A stretch of 64,000 bases of DNA, from assembly GCA_044224925.1 (NCBI GenBank), contig JBGAJM010000002.1, positions 124,001-188,000 on the forward strand, written 5' to 3'. The notes under the pieces were generated by a model. The model had not been told where the DNA came from and did no database searches. It worked only from the letters and a program-made list of their open reading frames with translations. Each line of letters starts with the position of its first letter. The stretch's first letter is position 1. The translations under genes and the position numbers were made by a program. Of the stretch, positions 9,901 to 14,783 are shown piece after piece. The stretch comes from Kapaibacterium sp044224925. GTDB taxonomy: Bacteria > Bacteroidota > Ignavibacteria > Kapaibacteriales > Kapaibacteriaceae.

Positions 9901-10893
9901 TGAATATGCTTGCGGACCACCGGCAACCGGATCCCATGTCCAGGCTGTGTTCATCACACCACCGTTGGCAACTGCCGGACCACCGACTGGAACCTGACCG
10001 TTCGCCCATGTTGCATTATTATGTGCACCAGGAGCAATGGCGGGGTAGGCAGGAGCATTGCCGCACAAGTTCTCGATACCAATGGTGTGGTTACGTGCAG
10101 GGATGACGCCTGGATCAGGGAAGTCCTGAAGGCGTACTTCGATGCGGTTTGGCGTAAGAGCGTGCGTCGAACCGTACAGGATGACCTGAACAGTTACTTG
10201 ATTGTATGGGTAGACAAGATTCGGATTGTATTGCGACACTCCACGGAACGTGACAACGAGAGCGTTGTTCACTGCACCGACACCGTTCACCGGCTGAATG
10301 TCCCAATCCACATCGTCAGCGGCCTGTGGGTCGATGTCGATGTTGAGGAAGTAGATCGCATGGTTCGGACCAGCAGCGGCTGGGATGTTCTGAGCCACGA
10401 TCCCCGTCTCTGTGAGTTCGTTGTTGTTCAACGGATTGCCATCGCTGAAGCGAATGAATCCGTTCGAACTCACATAGATACCTTCTGCGGCAAGGTTGTG
10501 CGTCGATCCGTAATAGACAAAGTCGAAGCCACCGGCTTCCTCTGCCGTGATCTCAGCCGCCGTGATGAGTCGAACTTCGTCAGCACCGAAGGGGTTACCT
10601 ACGACGTTGATGTTGTTCGCATTCCCGGCGCCGCCCTCTTCGGCCTCGAGGCCGGGCCAAGCCGGATTGGCCACATTATATGTGGTGATTGCAGGTATTC
10701 CCGCAACGGCTAATGTCAACGTCGGCGCAGTCCCGGAGCATACTACCCCTGGTACATGCGATAACGTTGCCGTTTGGGCAACACCCGCAGACACGCCGAC
10801 TGTCAACAATACAAGGAAGGTCGCGAGCAGGCTTCGCCAGCTTAGCGCCCCTTGATGTTGACGGAACGTTGTCGCGGAATCAGAACGATTCAT
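1..10893 (-). CDS. Giant exported PKD/Ig-like repeat surface protein (partial, C-terminus outside window)
   Basis: An open frame of 3,631 codons starts at the ATG at 10893 and has no stop before base 1, so the protein is longer than 3,600 residues. A GGAGG lies five bases before the ATG. Residues 1-40 form a signal peptide: a basic n-region, hydrophobic residues 21-36 (SLLATFLVLL core), then SAGVAQ. Residues about 45-390 are non-repetitive and include FVYYGS and YVSSNGFIRFSDG. About 30 PKD-like domains of roughly 90 residues follow, each with the pattern C.G...TY...GN.Y.WTV.GG...W...GT.TL.V.E.T...C. The last 950 bases encode a second domain type (FCEGG.VTL.AP.GF..Y.WSNGATTR). Such proteins in Bacteroidota and relatives are T9SS-exported adhesins or motility proteins; that role is inference because the sorting tail is not visible. 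An in-frame ATG at 11052 would add 53 residues, but they would sit before the signal peptide. Confidence 0.9.
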   Translation of the reverse strand, partial: MNRSDSATTFRQHQGALSWRSLLATFLVLLTVGVSAGVAQTATLSHVPGVVCSGTAPTLTLAVAGIPAITTYNVANPAWPGLEAEEGGAGNANNINVVGNPFGADEVRLITAAEITAEEAGGFDFVYYGSTHNLAAEGIYVSSNGFIRFSDGNPLNNNELTETGIVAQNIPAAAGPNHAIYFLNIDIDPQAADDVDWDIQPVNGVGAVNNALVVTFRGVSQYNPNLVYPYNQVTVQVILYGSTHALTPNRIEVRLQDFPDPGVIPARNHTIGIENLCGNAPAYPAIAPGAHNNATWANGQVPVGGPAVANGGVMNTAWTWDPVAGGPQAYSARLVNVGTNGIIDTYDINGAAQGDDSYVNAIVGGSPVLLPATAISATTRYAAIVQFGSNCEQIRSNVQVITVNLVPVAQTIGGPTNLCQGSTQNFTVAATVPGSTFLWATTAPGAIVTPSGGQNLSASINFPGGGTLGGSNWNVSAQEIGPAPTNCSVTSNKTITIFLTPSGVIAGPTPQCATGSSGPYTFSGAGAGITYNWTLSGAPAGSAVTAPSGSNTNITWGTLQQPSAPVVATLQLIATTGPGALCSSGPITYAITVNPMPVAKLPLTEGDATPCVGQNVTYSVVGGVVGNSYAWTLSAGGTFAGADAAYIPGTPTLNKTSMVISWLSPGSKSITITETTGAGCSVAYTHNLTQTVQANPAPVVNGSNTPCQFIAPSGTNPTYQTTPNPLQFSYTVNVPNALNTYTWTVNNGGQIVATNFGAVAPTNSVNGVGITQVIVQWPNTGAATVVVTEVTPATYSCSGTSTFNLTVQATPNAAAFTLTGPGIAPGTNPCANSTLNVYTVTLGADNHTFNIIGGTITASSGAFTASTTSFAGLGNFTVTWGAGTTGSISHEYANLAGCSAVETYTITIVPRPNGNISGPNAVCGGALNQNYTVVNNTVGGPISAHAWSITAGIGFVASSAGAATPTFTVNYNNSGTGVVTIQDVITGPAPSNCTTTLTYNVNVTQTPAAPTYNAGTLTPCAGATVVYTLNGTAGLTTTVTSVTNGTIVGANNFSGALGNITISWGLVPTGGAGSFQYQTQNGACVSGVTTTNVTINALPTVPVITITPNITTFCVSSPFPFLDVTSTSGAGIVSFAWSSTGGLTGVQSDVPAGAPINDRFTINNFGGVGTKVITVTATDGNGCTRSNTITLTIEANPTPVISGPNTACQELTDPALTPAGPFTFASSNVYSTPLVAGHYYSWTSSNGYIVAYSTNSGGTWTPIAATTTTGVSAILGASQVRVAWYGSTPGKIKVSELNGPVSPPSCQTTTLDYNVTLNVIPLAQTIGVTPQNICAGSTALLTQGSSQAGYTYRLEVSTNAGATWSAPGAVATQAGSGAALAWNIPASVLAYTAVAPNVTDYRFRVTAQTNGTFGTPAVNCGWYVVTPNAQIFVNPQPAVVTPAIVTTLSCQGDLTGIQVNVPSSETWVLYTLGRRQIRDFAGNPIVPGAFVSIPSSTLAGNGGTITLTDATFPAGGNPLLNADNYEYQVTGVTDMTLAPPPNIPCTTVMPTTVTTRVFALPAAQVVSFTANPTCWNQDVLVTLTGTQDGVTYEIRRNGLSMAPVVEVQGAVGGGPVSVWIPKLSVLASNPAAPTVVNFDVRARLRTVGGGVYARPTPASNCPFVFGATAVTVNPKPVANITGATTVCGPSNQVYTAGPSAVPATTTYDWLITGAPAGTTPTVANNTGLGTLNPLNVAWGVNNLSCNGVYNPVTATIRLIETNAFACADTTTRTITVNPTIADAAITSADGNSQACIYGGFESHLETYTLNRPVSCVFPVNTTFLWTMPTGAVSGVIRSGQNTNSIVAEWNTTGGTNIGVVTCVVTLPAGLGGCSTTYTFNETVYPLPQPVVNGPISVCQNQAGVIYTADVYPTDTYNWEVVGGLITSGAGLGTIASPATRSGLSLTSITVNWLDTPNNNAYVKLRQVSAAGCQNTTTRFVTVNPTPTPVVNGPDAVCDNRAYTYTTQNNAPSSSFSWSVIGNASITNGANTASATVQTTVAGSFTVTVTETILATNCSKSASKTVTIVTAPTPTITRTAPAGGTVGGACLNQTVTYTVSPIVAGRSYNWSAVNGTIVSGQGTSSINVNWTVVGNGSVTLNEWVTATQCTTTVSQNVTVAGPPTPSINGPNTVCGLSVVTYSTQFVAGNTYAWSLPTNGVITAGAATNACTVTWNNPLPNVVNPATLSVTETNTLSGCSATANLNVSVYYKPVSPAITRVTGSPLNQACNNSTIQYQIPNNAGSNFLWTVTGGTITAGGSSNIVTVQWTSVGNQTLTVTETNGLNASCTGLSTLNVSVTYQPTPSISGNATTCTTNTDTYTTGNVAGSTYAWTLPSGGGTILSGAASNTITVNWTGAGARTVQVVETNGNCSATATLNVTVGQTPTATAILRLVPAGPIGSACVGSTITYATTLTAGNNYAWTVTGGSFSGSNSGVNVNTVNVVWNVVGTQTLTVVETTAGTNCSKTATQLVNVTYQPTPSISGAATTCTGNTETYSTGNVAGDTYAWTVSAGGTILTGAGSNSITVRWTANGPQTVSVLETATAGGCFASATLNVTVGQTPTLTAITRSSGSPLAQACAGSTVGYTTPNTPGNTYVWSVTGGTFVGASNGVNISVVNVTWNVLGNQTLTVVETTAGTNCSRTATQNVSVTYQPSPSISGNATTCTGNIESYTTANAAGSSYAWTITPSANGTILSGAASNTISVRWNNAGSATVSVLETSNPGGCFATANLVVSVGQTPTTTAIARTTPVGDVGKACVGQTIAYSTQNNAGNTYAWLATGGSITGASNTNTVNVLWNIIGTGTLRVTETTAGTNCSRTVVQNVDVTYTPTPVISGSTVACLNTIQTYSTPAVAGSTYLWSISASNSFAPVAGFPTSNSITVQWIQPGLQTITLTETASGGGCATTVTRQVQVNPIPTPSISSTTGYGSPVSQRPGLVCAGSTHVYTTFATPANVWNWVVTGGTIIGGQNTNSITVTWSTGAGGSVQVTETVPGSTCVTTVKDSIIIKPIPTPNITSATGGVPNVCANSVHTYTTPNVVGNSWVWTVTGGSIISGGGSNTITVQWGAAGPGTVAVTETVLGVTPVCATSTSRAITVNPNPNAPIITGPSPVCATNLNTTPQTINTATYSSNITSTPAAISTYTWSVSSNGQIVSNATTSIGVQWFNTTTVPQNGTVTLTHTNIFGCSTTSSISVTINPNPTPSISGPNSVCQNTIQSYGTPGVPGNTYAWTITGGIIRGGQGTPNVQVEWTLPGGGTLTVSERNTFNCTVLNTLNVTINQLPTARVTASGPTTFCQGGDVTLSAPLGFASYAWNTGETGRNIVANRTGLYWVVVTDNNGCSNSSDSIQVNVFPTTLPIITASGPRTFCEGGSVTLTAPAGFSIYRWSNGATTRSITVTTSGEYTVAIADTNGCTGTSTPVEVIVYAKPQPVLTTIGSTTVCSGDSVIVTAPAGYNSYTWSSSAGTNYGTARTIVVKQTDNITVSVVDINGCVGTSDTVKITLKPAISPVVTANGPLTFCEGNAVTLSAPTGFKSYYWSNGATTREITVTDGGKYTVTVTDNTRCEATSPDLNVKVNLLPARPTINRTGDTLK
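955..9690 (-). repeat. Tandem array of about 30 PKD-like domains
   Basis: This part of the giant gene is built of diverged tandem units of about 255-350 bases. I counted about 30 junctions where a VNP.P-like linker recurs. Between about 2300 and 3650 the units are recent two-domain duplications. The marker gagcagttcgt occurs at 2327, 2855 and 3383 (528 bases apart each time), and gcgaagcatccacc occurs at 2594 and 3128 (534 bases apart). Each domain carries one Cys near its start and one near its end, so one disulfide per domain is plausible in the exported protein. The family assignment (PKD-like, Ig-like beta sandwich) rests on the WTV.GG and TLTV.E.T patterns. Confidence 0.8.
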
Positions 10894-10972
10894 ACGATCC
10901 TCCGATGAAGTGTAACGATATATGGTTGTTTCGCTGACATGTTGATCCGATGGAACGACCGGAAACACGAAT

Positions 10973-10989
10973 AGGCGCTCTTTGCGCCT
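10973..10989. repeat. 6-bp GC-rich inverted repeat in the leader
   Basis: AGGCGC and GCGCCT are separated by five bases. The stem lies about 80 bases upstream of the favoured start of the giant gene, within the in-frame 53-codon extension. Function unknown. Confidence 0.3.
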
Positions 10990-11065
10990 TGTGTTCCCCG
11001 TCGGTGAAGTAGTTGCGTCCAGAAATTCAGTCCAATCGTACAGTGTTTTCATGCGCCCCTCACTT

Positions 11066-11091
11066 GTCGTTTGTGAAAAACACAAAACGAC
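11066..11091. repeat. 10-bp inverted repeat with one bulge
   Basis: GTCGTTTGTG pairs with CACAAAACGAC (one extra A) around a five-base A loop. It lies just upstream of the ATG at 11052. As RNA on the minus strand it would form a stem near that alternative start. No T-tract follows it. Confidence 0.35.
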
Positions 11092-11136
11092 GCACGGCAT
11101 CCCCACACGGGAATTCCGCTCGTAAAATTCGCGCCG

Positions 11137-11168
11137 CTAAAATATCGCTGCATGGAGTGATAACCAAA
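11137..11168 (-). promoter_or_regulatory. Possible Bacteroidota-type promoter for the giant gene
   Basis: On the minus strand, TTTG at 11168-11165 is followed after 20 bases by TATTTTAG at 11144-11137. The Bacteroidota consensus is TTTG, 19-21 bases, TAnnTTTG; this matches at all but one defined position of the downstream element. It would give a leader of about 235 bases before the ATG at 10893. Whether this organism's main sigma factor uses that consensus is not known from the window. Confidence 0.3.
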
Positions 11169-11227
11169 CGGTTTTTTGGCACAGCCACCACCATGAACGC
11201 CTCCTGAAATGACCAAACAACGTGATT

Positions 11228-11251
11228 CACTGTGGAAAAAACACCACAGTG
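11228..11251. repeat. Perfect 8-bp inverted repeat
   Basis: CACTGTGG and CCACAGTG flank an 8-base A-rich loop (AAAAAACA). It lies about 150 bases downstream of the obgE stop. No T-run follows on either strand, so it is a weak terminator candidate. A protein-binding site or an RNA stem in the leader of the giant gene are alternatives. Confidence 0.4.
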
Positions 11252-11403
11252 CCAACCCTTACCGATCTGCGTCGCGCGGAAGCTGACAATGTCTGCTCCA
11301 CTGCGCCACACCCGCCGAAGCCGTTCAAAGCCGCCATTCAGCGTCATCCAGTGGTGGACAACGGGCCAATGGGACTTGTTCGGCAGAAGTCTGTTGTCAA
11401 CTG

Positions 11404-12411
11404 TCATGCCAAGTTTTCCGACCTGGCCTTTTCAACGTAGCCCCAGAGTCTCTGAATGAGTTCGTCTATCCCTTCGCGACTCACGGCCGAGATGATCTTC
11501 GCACCCTTGCGCTTCACGATGGGCCGTTTCGCTAACTCCTTGCGTTCTTCCGGAGTTAGGACGTCGGCACGGGTCAGGTACACAAGAGATTCGCGCTTTG
11601 CAAGCGTGGGATCGTAGGCCTTGAGTTCCTTTCGCAGGGTGGCGAGGTCGCTCTCTGGGTCCGGACTCTGCGAATCGATCATGAAGACGAGGACCGAAGT
11701 ACGCTCGATGTGACGTAAGAACTGAATTCCCAAGCCTTTACCGAGGTGCGCCCCTTCAATGAGCCCGGGTATGTCCGCTACAGTGTAGCTACGACTTTCA
11801 CCCGCCCGTACCATGCCAAGATTCGGCACCAAGGTGGTGAAGTGATAGTCGGCGATCTTGGGCTTTGCGGCCGAGATGCTGGCGATCAGTGTTGACTTCC
11901 CAACATTCGGAAATCCAACAAGTCCAACATCTGCAAGGAGTTTCAGCTCAAGTTCCAAGTCCAGCTCGTCGCCCGGACGTCCCGGCTCCGCATTCCGCGG
12001 AGCTTGGTTCGTGGCCGTGGTGAACTCGGAGTTCCCCTTGCCGCCTCGCCCTCCATACGCAACGATGTAGGTCGCCCCATCGGCCTCGAGGTCCACAAGC
12101 TGTTCTCCGGACTCTTTGTTTCGTACCACGGTGCCAGTGGGGACGCGGATGATCACGTCCTCGCCGGACCTGCCGGTGCAGTTGCTGCTGCCGCCGGGCT
12201 GCCCGTTCCTGGCCTCGTAGATGCGCTTGTAGGTGAAATCGAGCAGGGTGCCGAGCTGATGGTCGGCCTTGATGACGATGTTCCCACCCTTGCCGCCATT
12301 CCCCCCATCGGGTCCGCCCAATGGAACGTACTTCTCACGTCGGAAACTGACAATTCCGTTACCTCCGTCGCCAGCCTTGACGTGGATCGATGCTACATCT
12401 ATGAAATTCAT
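11404..12411 (-). CDS. obgE: Obg family GTPase (ribosome assembly / stress)
   Basis: A protein of 335 residues. The glycine-rich Obg fold covers about residues 1-160 (VKAGDGGNG, GGPDGGNGGKGG, GGRGGKGN). The GTPase domain has the P-loop GFPNVGKS at 166-173, the switch TT at 192-193 and DIPGLIEGA from 213. The G4 motif, normally NKxD, reads TRAD (280-283). The protein ends soon after the G domain and lacks the extra C-terminal OCT domain of some relatives. Obg proteins bind the 50S subunit and are usually essential. The gene starts 4 bases after the stop of the gene at 12416-13702, so the two are co-transcribed. Confidence 0.95.
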   Translation of the reverse strand: MNFIDVASIHVKAGDGGNGIVSFRREKYVPLGGPDGGNGGKGGNIVIKADHQLGTLLDFTYKRIYEARNGQPGGSSNCTGRSGEDVIIRVPTGTVVRNKESGEQLVDLEADGATYIVAYGGRGGKGNSEFTTATNQAPRNAEPGRPGDELDLELELKLLADVGLVGFPNVGKSTLIASISAAKPKIADYHFTTLVPNLGMVRAGESRSYTVADIPGLIEGAHLGKGLGIQFLRHIERTSVLVFMIDSQSPDPESDLATLRKELKAYDPTLAKRESLVYLTRADVLTPEERKELAKRPIVKRKGAKIISAVSREGIDELIQRLWGYVEKARSENLA

Positions 12412-12415
12412 TGGG

Positions 12416-13702
12416 TTACGATACTATGAACACGCGGTGAAGTGCCTGGCAGAATTCCATGGCCACGGCTGAATTGGGTTCGATCCTATGCTCGGCAAAG
12501 AATCGATCGATCTTTCCTGCCGCCTCTTTCCAGTGATCGCTCTCGAGGACGGCGTCTACTACTGAGGAATAGATGGAAGTGTTCCCACCAAAAAGCTTTT
12601 TGATGACCTTGCCTTGCGTCCGCTCATCGAGGAGCGTCGCAAAACGGTCTCTGCGAAGACGTACGCGCTCTTCGTCGCCCTCGTCTTCCGTTGTGGACGG
12701 TTCCACTGCCGACGCTGGCTCTTCAAGGGGAAGGTCGGCCATGGGTTCGGCCACGGACTCGGCCATGGGCTCCTCCTCTTCCACGAGCTCTGGTTCCGGG
12801 GCCACCACGGGCTGCAGAACCACCGGGGGTGGGATGACCACCAGTTCGGGGACAGAAGGGGCAGGTGACGGCTCTACGTGGACGTATTCGACCGGTGCCG
12901 AGGGCATGCCACCCGCGTCGATCGAGACGATGACCTCGTCGATCACTTCCAGCAACTTGGATCGGGTCAGGAACCGGAGGTCCTCCCGATACAACAAGCG
13001 CTCCAGCGATTGCGAGATCGGTACCGCTCCCTTGTCGTCAAGGTAGATGATCACAGCTTCGGTGGGCACGGCCTCGACGGGCAGGTCGGGGTTGTACGTG
13101 GCAAAGAACTCATACATGGGCTCCAAGAGCCGGACGAACTCACCTTGCGACAGATCGAGAATGGCGTCGTTGTCGATCTTCTCGACAATGCGCTCGAATT
13201 CGATCACACTGAGGATCTCGAAGGGCGTGTCGGAACCGCGTGTGCGTGCCCACTGCTCAAATCCATTGATCAGATATCGGTGGTCGTAGAGGTAGTTCAG
13301 CCGAAGGAGGATCTCTTGCAAGGGCTTCGTTGGCTCTCCGCGGAACACGAACCACTTCAGTGTGGTGCGGGGCCGACAGAGATAGTTCAGGCGCGTTTTG
13401 GCTGCCGCGTCGATGGTCGCATTGAGTTCTTCGTGATCGAATCGCGCATGTCGTGCATAGAGCCCGTCAAGCTCGCGAAACAGGTCGCGAAACTCCTGGT
13501 GCCCCGTCTCAAATCGCGGGTTCGACGTGCGTATCGCCTGCTCTTCATGCACCCACCACGCCACTTCAGCCTGAAAGAATGTCCGAAAGGCGGGATGGAC
13601 GGCCTCGGCCGACATCACCGACTGCAACGAGACATAGGGCTGCGGCGTCGCTAAATGCTGACGTAAGTGTTTACGTACGCGTTCAAGTTCCTTTTCAAAC
13701 AT
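12416..13702 (-). CDS. Protein of unknown function with acidic Pro-rich linker
   Basis: A protein of 428 residues from the ATG at 13702; a TTG codon just before it is a less likely start. I do not recognise the family. The first 285 or so residues look like a compact, mostly helical domain with many Leu, Arg and Glu residues (RLNYLYDHRYLINGF, EFVRLLEPMYEFFATYNP). A Pro/Val/Glu-rich linker of about 75 residues follows (PAPSVPELVVIPPPVV, then repeated AE/EE/EP pairs). A short helical C-terminal domain closes the protein (LFGGNTSIYSSVVDAVLES). There is no signal peptide or membrane segment, so it should be cytoplasmic. It lies upstream of obgE with a 4-base gap and 47 bases after the anti-sigma-like gene. 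Confidence 0.75.
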   Translation of the reverse strand: MFEKELERVRKHLRQHLATPQPYVSLQSVMSAEAVHPAFRTFFQAEVAWWVHEEQAIRTSNPRFETGHQEFRDLFRELDGLYARHARFDHEELNATIDAAAKTRLNYLCRPRTTLKWFVFRGEPTKPLQEILLRLNYLYDHRYLINGFEQWARTRGSDTPFEILSVIEFERIVEKIDNDAILDLSQGEFVRLLEPMYEFFATYNPDLPVEAVPTEAVIIYLDDKGAVPISQSLERLLYREDLRFLTRSKLLEVIDEVIVSIDAGGMPSAPVEYVHVEPSPAPSVPELVVIPPPVVLQPVVAPEPELVEEEEPMAESVAEPMADLPLEEPASAVEPSTTEDEGDEERVRLRRDRFATLLDERTQGKVIKKLFGGNTSIYSSVVDAVLESDHWKEAAGKIDRFFAEHRIEPNSAVAMEFCQALHRVFIVS

Positions 13703-13749
13703 CAACGCATATTACGATGAAATCAGCTAGGGGCAAAGGTGGCAAGGCG

Positions 13750-14187
13750 TCAGTAGCCCGCTACTCCGCGTGCGGTCTGGGTGGGTTGGACGGTTTTCTT
13801 GACCCGTGCCTCCACCTTTTTCATGATCACGGGATCGATCGGTGTGGCCTCGGCAGGGGGCGTCACTTCACTGGGGATCACGAGCGACGGCACCGTTGGC
13901 ACTTCATAGTTGGCCGGGATCTGTACCGGCTGTAGCTGGACATAGACGAAGTAGGCGATCGTACCCAGAACCCCTACGCCAAGCGAGCCAAAGAGAAGCG
14001 CCCGCATGCGACGCATTTGACGGCCTTGACGGATGATGATGTTCTCGAAGGACTCCGGAAGCACCACTTCCGGTAGTCGATTTAACGCCGCAAGGGCAAG
14101 GACAGCCTTTTCGAACTCATCCGTTGCTCGAACTTGAGGGAGGTGCTCTCGTAAGAACGAGTCGCGGTCGAACGTGGGTGTGTTCAT
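13750..14187 (-). CDS. Membrane protein, probable anti-sigma factor partner
   Basis: A protein of 145 residues with a soluble N-terminal part of about 60 residues, one membrane segment (LLFGSLGVGVLGTIAYFVYVQL, about residues 64-85) and a Pro/Val/Thr-rich external part. Its ATG overlaps the stop of the ECF sigma gene by four bases, the usual arrangement of a sigma and anti-sigma pair. The N-terminal part lacks the HxxxCxxC zinc motif of classic ZAS anti-sigma factors. The role is therefore inferred from topology and position. Confidence 0.65.
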   Translation of the reverse strand: MNTPTFDRDSFLREHLPQVRATDEFEKAVLALAALNRLPEVVLPESFENIIIRQGRQMRRMRALLFGSLGVGVLGTIAYFVYVQLQPVQIPANYEVPTVPSLVIPSEVTPPAEATPIDPVIMKKVEARVKKTVQPTQTARGVAGY

Positions 14188-14783
14188 TGTAGCTCTGGGT
14201 ATAACTCGGCATACAGACCGCGCAACTGCTCCTGCAGTTGAGCACGGCCTCTGTTGATACGACTCTTCACGGTGCCAAGTTCCGTCTTCGTCACCTCTGA
14301 GATCTCTTCATAGCTCAATTGCTGCAGATCGCGCAGAATGATCATCTCGCGATACGTAGGAGAAACTTTCATGAGAGCAGATTGGATCGACTGAGCGATC
14401 GTGTTGTTGTCGACCCTGTCATCCGGTCGATAGGTCTCATCCGGAATGTCCCACGACGGGTCTTCGTCGCTCTTGCGGAACGTTGTCTGCAGCGACGACC
14501 CGAACTTGCGTCGATATCGCTTCAGTTCTGATTTTGAGAGGTTGGAGGCGATCGTGTACAACCATGTGGTGAACTTCACGTCGCCTGCGTACGTGTGGCC
14601 AAACCGATACACGCGCAGGAGGGTCTCCTGCGCGATGTCGATGGCATCGTCGTAGTTCCCAAGAAAGCGGAAGGCGAAGTTCGTGATGGGGTCCTTATGA
14701 CGGCGCATGAGGAGGACGAAGGAGTGCTCGTCACCTTCGGTGAACTTCTTGATGAGTTCTTCATCCGATTGCTGCTGCTGCAT
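14184..14783 (-). CDS. ECF-type RNA polymerase sigma factor
   Basis: A protein of 199 residues. Region 2 covers about residues 25-95, with DAIDIAQETLLRVYRF and FTTWLYTIASNLSKSELKR, which bind core polymerase and the -10 element. Region 4 is at the C-terminus (LRDLQQLSYEEISEVTKTEL, then GTVKSRINRGR), the helix-turn-helix for the -35 element. There is no region 1 or 3, as expected for ECF factors. The ATG follows the radA stop codon with no gap, and the stop overlaps the anti-sigma-like gene by four bases, so radA, sigma and anti-sigma form one unit. Its targets cannot be told from the window. Confidence 0.93.
   Translation of the reverse strand: MQQQQSDEELIKKFTEGDEHSFVLLMRRHKDPITNFAFRFLGNYDDAIDIAQETLLRVYRFGHTYAGDVKFTTWLYTIASNLSKSELKRYRRKFGSSLQTTFRKSDEDPSWDIPDETYRPDDRVDNNTIAQSIQSALMKVSPTYREMIILRDLQQLSYEEISEVTKTELGTVKSRINRGRAQLQEQLRGLYAELYPELQ

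Larger units (their letters stand above)
10894..11403. other. Gap between obgE and the giant gene: leader with inverted repeats
   Basis: No gene here can be supported with confidence. On the minus strand an open frame of 115 codons (11407 to 11060) begins at an ATG overlapping the obgE stop. Its composition, rich in W, H and R, looks non-coding. A shorter version from 11195 (44 codons) has a GGAGG before its ATG. Directly after it, the giant gene's frame extends upstream to an ATG at 11052 behind GAGGGG. Three inverted repeats lie here: 10973-10989, 11066-11091 and 11228-11251. The region is less GC-rich than its flanks around 11100-11170. A long regulated leader for the giant gene is the simplest reading. 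Confidence 0.5.

Noticed and set aside
11060..11407. 115-codon frame after obgE as a real gene
   Set aside because: The ATGA overlap is suggestive, but the translation is rich in W, H and R, has no pattern and spans two inverted repeats; it is discussed as a finding and not called as a gene.
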